NCBI RefSeq assembly: GCF_000025565.1
Contig: NC_014121.1
Span: 1,736,001-1,800,000, forward strand
DNA: 64,000 nt
Direction: 5' to 3'
Origin: Enterobacter cloacae subsp. cloacae ATCC 13047
GTDB lineage: Bacteria; Pseudomonadota; Gammaproteobacteria; Enterobacterales; Enterobacteriaceae
Shown here in pieces: positions 58,218 through 64,000 of this stretch (positions are counted from its first letter, which is position 1; each line of letters starts with the position of its first letter). Under the pieces are notes generated by a model. That model was not told where the DNA came from, did not search any database, and saw only the letters and a list, made by a program, of their open reading frames with translations. The translations under genes were made by a program, and so were the position numbers.

Positions 58218-58442
58218 ATGAGCGCGCTTTTTCTCGCTATTCCCTTGACCATTTTCGTGCTGTTTGTGCTGCCGATTTGGTTATGGCTGCACTACAGCAA
58301 CCGTTCTTCACGGGACGCCCTTTCCCAGAGCGAGCAACAACGTCTGGTACAGCTGTCCGATCAGGCGAATAAGATGCGTGAACGTATTCAGGCGCTGGAA
58401 GCTATCCTGGATGCGGAACACCCGAACTGGAGGGAGCGTTAA
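58218..58442 (+). CDS. pspB: Phage shock protein B
   Basis: 74 residues: one transmembrane helix (FLAIPLTIFVLFVLPIWLWL) and a leucine-rich cytoplasmic helix (QRLVQLSDQANKMRERIQAL). With PspC it senses membrane stress and releases PspF from PspA. The ATG at 58218 has AAGGAG nearby; its stop overlaps the pspC start (TAATG). Confidence 0.95.
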   Translation: MSALFLAIPLTIFVLFVLPIWLWLHYSNRSSRDALSQSEQQRLVQLSDQANKMRERIQALEAILDAEHPNWRER

Positions 58443-58801
58443 TGTCAGGACTGAATCTGAATAAAAAGCTGTGGCGGATCCCACAACAGGGCATGGTTCG
58501 CGGCGTCTGTGCGGGGCTTGCCCACTATCTGGATGTACCGGTTAAGCTGGTGCGCGTGGTAACGGTGTTATCGATTTTCTTCGGTCTGGCGTTTATCACT
58601 CTGGTGGCGTACATCGTATTGTCGTTTGTGCTCGACCCCATGCCGGAAGGTGAATTGGCTGCAGAAGGCGCACCGAGCAGTAGTGACATTCTGAACCAGG
58701 TGGATGCTGAACTGGCCGCAGGTGAAAAGCGGTTGCGCGAAATGGAACGTTACGTCACGTCTGATACCTTTACGCTGAGAAGTCGTTTTCGTCAGCTTTA
58801 A
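58442..58801 (+). CDS. pspC: Phage shock protein C
   Basis: 119 residues: PspC domain with KLWRIPQQGMVRGVCAGLAH, a transmembrane helix (VVTVLSIFFGLAFITLVAYI) and a C-terminal helical tail (LNQVDAELAAGEKRLREMER). It partners PspB. One-base overlap with pspB; 12 bp before pspD. Confidence 0.96.
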   Translation: MSGLNLNKKLWRIPQQGMVRGVCAGLAHYLDVPVKLVRVVTVLSIFFGLAFITLVAYIVLSFVLDPMPEGELAAEGAPSSSDILNQVDAELAAGEKRLREMERYVTSDTFTLRSRFRQL

Positions 58802-58813
58802 GAGAGAACATAG

Positions 58814-59035
58814 ATGAACAAAAACTGGCAACAGGCCGGTCAGAAGGTAAAACCCGGCCTGAAAATCGCAGGTAAACTGGTCCTGCTGACGGCGTTACGT
58901 TATGGTCCGGCAGGCGTGGCTGGCTGGGCAATAAAATCTGTTGCCCGTAAGCCGGTAAGACTGTTGCTGGCCGTGGCGCTGGAGCCGCTGCTGCAAAAAC
59001 TGGCCAAACGTTTTTCCCGTCGATACTTATCCTGA
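58814..59035 (+). CDS. pspD: Phage shock protein D
   Basis: 73 residues, basic and amphipathic ([39 protein letters not shown] at the end). Peripheral inner-membrane protein of the Psp operon; its exact role is unclear. E. coli next has pspE; here only a possible fragment follows. Confidence 0.92.
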   Translation: MNKNWQQAGQKVKPGLKIAGKLVLLTALRYGPAGVAGWAIKSVARKPVRLLLAVALEPLLQKLAKRFSRRYLS

Positions 59036-59063
59036 TCCCCATGTATACCGCAGTCTTTCTCTT

Positions 59064-59144
59064 ATGAGAGGAGGGCTGCTGGCATTTCTCTTCGTTTTCT
59101 CCCTTTTCTGTCTTTCTTTGCGGCAGCTCACATTACTGCGCTGA
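59064..59144 (+). pseudogene. pspE: Possible pspE signal-peptide remnant
   Basis: 26 codons starting MRGGLLAFLFVFSLFCLS, which resembles the E. coli PspE signal peptide (MFKKGLLALALVFSLPVFA, from memory) at the place pspE should occupy. It then leaves the family and stops; the rhodanese domain is absent. It may be a real remnant or a chance hydrophobic ORF. Confidence 0.4.
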
Positions 59145-59244
59145 GTTGCCTTGAGAAGACGTTTTTACCCCCTCAGGTCCGTTGACAGATATTTTTCATG
59201 GGAGTAGATTGCGTTCCGTGGGACCGCTACCATGGAAAAATAAA

Positions 59245-60930
59245 GTGAACGATAAAATTAAAAATTTAATCAATCTTGTTTACGGCGAATCGTTTTCTGA
59301 GGCGCACCGTGAAACACTGTCAGGGAAAATCTCCAGAGCTGCTGCCGTTATTACCGAAAGGCGTAAACCCGGTTGGGATGAAAAAGATATCGTCCTGATA
59401 ACCTATGCCGATCAGTTCTACAATAAAGGGGAGAAAGCGCTGCCTGTTTTTACCCGTTTTTATAACAGATGGCTTTCTCGTTCATTTTCTCATGTGCATC
59501 TTTTACCTTTTTACCCGTGGTCCTCTGATGATGGTTTTTCCGTTATCGATTACCATGACGTTGCGCCTGAAACGGGAACATGGCAAGACGTTGCTGAATT
59601 AAAGCAGTATGCCAGTTTAATGTTCGATTTTGTTTGCAACCATATGTCAGCGAAAAGCCAATGGTTCGCTCATTATCTTGCGCAAAAACCGGGCTATGAA
59701 GATTTCTTTATTTCCGTGGATCCGCAAACTGATTTATCTGCTGTGACACGGCCTCGCGCATTGCCTCTCCTGACACCTTTTACACTTGATGACGGAAGCG
59801 TTCGGCATCTGTGGACGACCTTCAGCGATGATCAGATTGACCTCAATTTCGCCTCTCCTGAGGTGTTGATTGCAATGGTGGATGTGCTTCTCCATTACCT
59901 GATGGAAGGGGCGCGCTATATCCGCCTTGATGCGGTCGGCTTTATGTGGAAGATCCCCGGAACAAGCTGCATCCATCTTGAACAAACGCACCGTTTGATT
60001 CAGCTCTTCCGCGCCATTACGGACGCTGTGGCACCGGGTACGGTGATCATCACTGAGACCAATGTCCCGCATAAAGACAACGTTTCTTACTTTGGTGACG
60101 GCAAGAATGAAGCCCAGATGGTGTATCAGTTCTCCTTGCCACCACTGGTTCTGCATGCCGTTCATCGTCAGGATGTACGGGCACTTTGTCAGTGGGCCTC
60201 ATCGCTGGAACTGCCGTCAAAGCAAACCACCTGGTTTAACTTTTTGGCCTCGCATGACGGGATCGGACTTAATCCGTTACGCGGAATTTTACCGGAATCT
60301 GAAATTCTGTCGCTGGTGGAAACACTCCAGCAGGAAGGCGCGCTGGTTAACTGGAAAAATAACCCTGATGGTACGCGCAGCCCGTATGAAATCAATGTAA
60401 CCTACCTGGATGCATTAAGTGCTAAGAAGGATGAAGATACTCTGCGCATCGCCCGTTTTATTCTGGCTCATGCCGTTCTGTTGAGTTTCCCGGGTGTGCC
60501 TGCAATCTATATTCAGAGTATTATTGGCTCCCGTAATGATTATGAGGGTGTGGAGCGGTTAGGGTATAATAGAGCAATAAACCGAAAGAAATATCAGGCC
60601 GGTGAAATTGATCATAAACTCGACGATATTAATAGCCTTCGTCATAAGGTTTATTCTGGATTGAGTGCGTTAATTTCGTTACGCCGTCAGGAAAAAGCGT
60701 TCCACCCGGACAGTCAGGCGCGCTTTGAAACATTCGGGGAGCATGTTTTGAAAATAGTTCGCATTGCCGATAACGGCGAGCGAATAACAGCGCTCTTTAA
60801 TTTCAGTAATGATATTCAACACCTCCCTTCAAATAGTCAGACAGGAAAAGATTTAATAACCGGGATCAATATTAACGATACGACGTTGACCCTAAATCCA
60901 TGGCAGGTTATGTGGATTAAAGAAAACTAA
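59245..60930 (+). CDS. ycjM: GH13_18 glycoside phosphorylase YcjM (glucosylglycerate phosphorylase type)
   Basis: 561 residues. A sucrose-phosphorylase-like alpha-amylase barrel: YADQFYNKGE, HLLPFYPWSSDDGFSVIDYH, MFDFVCNHMS, the nucleophile Asp in YIRLDAVGFMWK, acid/base Glu in IITETNVPHKDN and FLASHDGIGLNP. E. coli YcjM is a 2-O-alpha-glucosylglycerate phosphorylase acting in the cytoplasm on sugars imported by ycjNOP. GTG at 59245 aligns with the E. coli start; the frame is open back to 59182. A three-codon ORF (ATG GAA AAA TAA) ends one base before the GTG. The operon continues with the ABC importer. Confidence 0.88.
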   Translation: MNDKIKNLINLVYGESFSEAHRETLSGKISRAAAVITERRKPGWDEKDIVLITYADQFYNKGEKALPVFTRFYNRWLSRSFSHVHLLPFYPWSSDDGFSVIDYHDVAPETGTWQDVAELKQYASLMFDFVCNHMSAKSQWFAHYLAQKPGYEDFFISVDPQTDLSAVTRPRALPLLTPFTLDDGSVRHLWTTFSDDQIDLNFASPEVLIAMVDVLLHYLMEGARYIRLDAVGFMWKIPGTSCIHLEQTHRLIQLFRAITDAVAPGTVIITETNVPHKDNVSYFGDGKNEAQMVYQFSLPPLVLHAVHRQDVRALCQWASSLELPSKQTTWFNFLASHDGIGLNPLRGILPESEILSLVETLQQEGALVNWKNNPDGTRSPYEINVTYLDALSAKKDEDTLRIARFILAHAVLLSFPGVPAIYIQSIIGSRNDYEGVERLGYNRAINRKKYQAGEIDHKLDDINSLRHKVYSGLSALISLRRQEKAFHPDSQARFETFGEHVLKIVRIADNGERITALFNFSNDIQHLPSNSQTGKDLITGININDTTLTLNPWQVMWIKEN

Positions 60931-60945
60931 AAAAGGACCTTAACA

Positions 60946-62238
60946 ATGAAAATGCCGAGAATTGTGCTGATTTCAGCACTGGTTTCGTGCGCCCTGTTAT
61001 CAGGCTGCAAGGACGACACACAATCTTCTGTGACCATCGAGTTTATGCATTCGTCGGTGGAACAGGAGCGTCAGGCCGTCATCACGAAACTGATTGAGAA
61101 ATTCGAGAAAGAGAATCCCTCCATTACGGTGAAACAGGTGCCGGTGGAAGAGGATGCATACAACACCAAGGTCATTACCCTCGCGCGGACCGGCGCACTG
61201 CCGGAGGTGATTGAGGTCAGCCATGACTATGCAAAAGTGATGGATAAAGAGCAGTTGCTGGACCGTGACGCAATTGGCGAAGCCATTAAAGCCGTCGGTG
61301 AAAAGACATTTTATGACGGCATTCTTCGTGTTGTTCGCACGGAAGACGGCACCGCGTGGACGGGGGTGCCAATTAGCGCCTGGCTGTCAGGCGTCTGGTA
61401 CCACAAAGATGTTCTCGCCGCGGCGGGTATTAAAGAGCCGCATAACTGGCAACAGCTGCTGAAAGCCAGTCAGATGCTCAACGACCCGGCTAAGAAACAC
61501 TACGGTATCGCGCTTCCTACCGCTGAAAGCGTCATGACCGAGCAGGCCTTCTCCCAGTTTGCCCTTTCAGGTGGGGCAAACGTCTTCGACGCGCAGGGCA
61601 ACATCCAGATCGATACGCCTGAAATGTTAAACGCGCTGGCGTTTTATAAAGAACTGGCGAAGAACACGATGCCAGGCTCGAACGACGTCATGGAGATCAA
61701 AGACGCGTTCATGAACGGTTCCGCGCCAATGGCGGTTTACTCCACCTACATTCTGCCTGCCGTGTTTAAAGAAGGGGATCCTGCCAACCTGGGCTTCGTG
61801 GTTCCAACGGAAAAATCGTCTGCGGTTTACGGCATGGTGACGTCCCTGACGATCACGACCGGCCAGACTGAAGAAGAAACCAAAGCCGCTGAGAAATTTG
61901 TGACATGGATGGAGCAGGCTCAAAACGCGTCGGACTGGGTCATGATGTCTCCGGGGGCGGCGTTACCGGTGAACAAACTGGTGGTGGATACCGAGAGCTG
62001 GAAAAACAACGAGGTCATCAAAGCCTTTGGTCAACTGCCGTATGAGCTGATCGCACAGTTCCCGAATGTGCAGGTATTTGGGGCCGTGGGCGACAAAAAC
62101 TTTACCCGCATGGGCGACGTAACAGGTTCCGGCATCATCAGTTCGATGGTGCATAACGTGACGGTAGGTCAGCAAGACCTCAACACCACGTTAAGCAACA
62201 GCCAGAAACGCCTGACTGACCTGGTTTCTCAACGATAG
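60946..62238 (+). CDS. ycjN: Sugar ABC transporter substrate-binding lipoprotein YcjN
   Basis: 430 residues. Signal peptide with lipobox LLSGC (Cys21), then a family 1 extracellular solute-binding fold (EFMHSSVEQERQAVITKLIE, ISAWLSGVWYHKDVLAAAG, FMNGSAPMAVYSTYI). It captures the disaccharide or glucoside used by the ycj pathway. AAAGGACC precedes the ATG; 15 bp after ycjM and 23 bp before ycjO. Confidence 0.93.
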   Translation: MKMPRIVLISALVSCALLSGCKDDTQSSVTIEFMHSSVEQERQAVITKLIEKFEKENPSITVKQVPVEEDAYNTKVITLARTGALPEVIEVSHDYAKVMDKEQLLDRDAIGEAIKAVGEKTFYDGILRVVRTEDGTAWTGVPISAWLSGVWYHKDVLAAAGIKEPHNWQQLLKASQMLNDPAKKHYGIALPTAESVMTEQAFSQFALSGGANVFDAQGNIQIDTPEMLNALAFYKELAKNTMPGSNDVMEIKDAFMNGSAPMAVYSTYILPAVFKEGDPANLGFVVPTEKSSAVYGMVTSLTITTGQTEEETKAAEKFVTWMEQAQNASDWVMMSPGAALPVNKLVVDTESWKNNEVIKAFGQLPYELIAQFPNVQVFGAVGDKNFTRMGDVTGSGIISSMVHNVTVGQQDLNTTLSNSQKRLTDLVSQR

Positions 62239-62261
62239 GAGCGCTTCTGCGGAAGGAAATT

Positions 62262-63143
62262 ATGAAGACGTTGTTTTCTGGTCGTTCAGATATGCCTTTC
62301 GCCATGCTGCTGTTGGCCCCCAGCCTGATTTTGCTGGGGGGCCTTGTGGCCTGGCCAATGATTTCCAATATTGAAATCAGTTTCTTACGCTTGCCGCTCA
62401 ACCCGCGCATTAGCGCGGTGTTTGTTGGGCTGGATAACTACATCCGTATTTTGAGTGATGCAGCGTTCTGGCACTCCCTGTGGATGACCTTCTGGTATAC
62501 GGCCCTGGTGGTGATAGGTAGCACGGGGCTAGGGCTGGCTGTTGCCATCTTCTTTAACAGGGAATTTCGGCTGCGCAAAACGGCGCGTTCGCTGGTGATT
62601 TTATCTTACGTCACGCCGTCTATTTCACTGGTGTTTGCCTGGAAATACATGTTCAACAACGGCTACGGCATCGTGAACTATCTGGGGGTAGACCTGCTGC
62701 ATCTGTATGACCAGGCACCGCTGTGGTTCGACAACCCCGGCAGCAGCTTTGTGCTGGTGGTGCTATTCGCCATCTGGCGCTACTTCCCGTATGCGTTTAT
62801 CTCGTTTCTCGCGATCTTACAAACGATTGATAAATCGTTATACGAAGCCGCAGAAATGGATGGCGCGAATGGCTGGCAACGTTTTCGCATCGTCACGCTG
62901 CCCGCGATTATGCCGGTGCTGGCCACGGTCATCACGCTGCGAACCATCTGGATGTTTTACATGTTTGCGGACGTGTACCTGCTGACTACCAAAGTCGATA
63001 TTTTGGGCGTCTATCTCTACAAAACGGCGTTTGCCTTTAACGATTTGGGTAAAGCTGCGGCTATCTCAGTGGTGCTGTTTGTGATCATTTTCGCCGTCAT
63101 TCTGCTGACCAGAAAAAGGGTAAATCTCAATGGCAACAAATAA
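62262..63143 (+). CDS. ycjO: Sugar ABC transporter permease YcjO
   Basis: 293 residues, MalF/UgpA-type permease with six helices. The EAA loop is YEAAEMDGANGWQRFRIVTL. LLLAPSLILLGGLVAWPMI marks the first helix. It pairs with YcjP; the two genes overlap by 14 bases. Confidence 0.94.
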   Translation: MKTLFSGRSDMPFAMLLLAPSLILLGGLVAWPMISNIEISFLRLPLNPRISAVFVGLDNYIRILSDAAFWHSLWMTFWYTALVVIGSTGLGLAVAIFFNREFRLRKTARSLVILSYVTPSISLVFAWKYMFNNGYGIVNYLGVDLLHLYDQAPLWFDNPGSSFVLVVLFAIWRYFPYAFISFLAILQTIDKSLYEAAEMDGANGWQRFRIVTLPAIMPVLATVITLRTIWMFYMFADVYLLTTKVDILGVYLYKTAFAFNDLGKAAAISVVLFVIIFAVILLTRKRVNLNGNK

Positions 63144-63972
63144 ACGCGTACTGGGACGAATTGGTTTTTATCTGGGGCTCGCGGCGTTCCTGATCATCAC
63201 GCTGTTCCCATTTTTCGTGATGCTGATGACCTCCTTTAAAAGCGCCAGAGAGGCGATATCGCTGCATCCGACTATTCTGCCGCAGGAGTGGACGTTACAG
63301 CATTACATCGACATCTTTAACCCGCTGATTTTCCCGTTTGTGGATTACTTCCGTAACAGCATGGTGGTGTCACTGACTTCGTCGATCGTTGCGGTGTTTC
63401 TCGGCACGCTGGGGGCTTACGCCTTATCCAAACTGCGTTTTAAAGGGCGCACGACGATCAACGCCAGCTTCTACACCGTCTACATGTTTTCAGGGATTCT
63501 GCTGGTGGTGCCGCTGTTCAAAATCATCACCGCGCTCGGCATCTATGACACCGAACTGGCGCTGATTATCACCATGGTGACTCAGACGTTACCCACGGCG
63601 GTATTTATGCTGCGCAGCTATTTCGACACCATCCCGGACGAAATAGAAGAAGCCGCGATGATGGATGGCCTTAACCGCCTGCAAATCATCTTTCGCATCA
63701 CCGTTCCGTTGGCGATTTCGGGCCTGGTGTCGGTCTTTGTCTACTGCTTCATGGTGGCGTGGAACGACTATCTGTTTGCCTCCATTTTCCTGTCCAGCGC
63801 CAGCAACTTCACCTTGCCGGTAGGGCTGAACACCCTTTTCAGTACGCCAGATTACATCTGGGGCCGCATGATGGCGGCATCGCTGGTGACGGCACTGCCG
63901 GTGGTCATCATGTATGCGCTGTCTGAACGTTTTATTAAAAGTGGTTTGACCGCCGGTGGCGTTAAGGGCTGA
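63130..63972 (+). CDS. ycjP: Sugar ABC transporter permease YcjP
   Basis: 280 residues, MalG/UgpE-type permease: six helices, EAA loop IEEAAMMDGLNRLQIIFRIT, and the usual MLMTSFKSAREA after the first helix. The operon has no ATPase gene yet within the window; in E. coli ycjV or another MsiK-like ATPase serves. AAGGAG at 63990-63995 is the ribosome-binding site for the next gene (ycjQ in E. coli), which starts beyond the window. Confidence 0.94.
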   Translation: MATNKRVLGRIGFYLGLAAFLIITLFPFFVMLMTSFKSAREAISLHPTILPQEWTLQHYIDIFNPLIFPFVDYFRNSMVVSLTSSIVAVFLGTLGAYALSKLRFKGRTTINASFYTVYMFSGILLVVPLFKIITALGIYDTELALIITMVTQTLPTAVFMLRSYFDTIPDEIEEAAMMDGLNRLQIIFRITVPLAISGLVSVFVYCFMVAWNDYLFASIFLSSASNFTLPVGLNTLFSTPDYIWGRMMAASLVTALPVVIMYALSERFIKSGLTAGGVKG

Positions 63973-64000
63973 GGCGGCCAATTTTAACAAGGAGTGAGTA

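Overview
The window is an enterobacterial chromosome segment, most likely from the Enterobacter cloacae complex or a close relative such as Leclercia or Lelliottia. Gene order follows the Escherichia coli trp terminus region closely: trpABCDE-rnm-yciO-rluB-btuR-yciK-sohB-yciN-topA-cysB-ymiA-yciX-acnA-ribA-pgpB-lapAB-pyrF-yciH-osmB-yciT-yciZ-pdeR(rpfR)-rnb-yciW-fabI-sapFDCBA-pspF-pspABCD-ycjMNOP. Most proteins match the E. coli families in length. No rRNA, tRNA or CRISPR array was seen. The genus is an inference from recalled gene content; no search was run.

Region by region. Bases 1-1.5 kb are a prophage scrap: the tail of a Pin/Hin-type invertase and what looks like a P1 immI-like module (C4-like antisense RNA, icd-like ORF, AntA/AntB antirepressor). 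Bases 1.5-8.3 kb hold a complete trp operon on the minus strand, with promoter, TrpR operator, trpL leader and attenuator. Its first enzyme gene, trpE, is broken by a one-base frameshift in a run of seven A/T; adding one base restores exactly 520 codons. Bases 8.3-27.8 kb are ordinary core genes. Bases 27.9-30.8 kb hold the convergent DSF-family quorum-sensing pair rpfF/rpfR; E. coli keeps only the rpfR partner (pdeR).

Bases 35.3-44.0 kb, between fabI and sapF, are an acquired island. It has an AcrB/KexD-like RND pump, a six-transmembrane ABC membrane domain with no ATPase, a small four-helix membrane protein, and a two-component system resembling Klebsiella CrrAB and Acinetobacter AdeRS. It also has a TupA-like ATP-grasp gene cut by a complete 1057-bp IS903-type element with perfect 9-bp target duplications. 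All three minus-strand transcription units of the island carry the same box upstream: two TGGAG-containing heptamers whose starts are 11 bp apart, in the same orientation. I propose this is the binding site of the island's own response regulator. It is the most interesting observation in the window.

Bases 44.2-49.4 kb are sapABCDF. Bases 49.5-56.3 kb, where E. coli has the puu genes, hold an integrase fragment followed by a complete type I secretion operon (ABC, adaptor, outer-membrane factor) and its apparent cargo, an RTX family I.3 lipase with six cysteines. Bases 56.3-59.0 kb are the phage-shock regulon with a sigma-54 promoter and a possible pspE signal-peptide remnant. Bases 59.2-64 kb begin the ycj glycoside operon (phosphorylase plus ABC importer), which runs past the window end.
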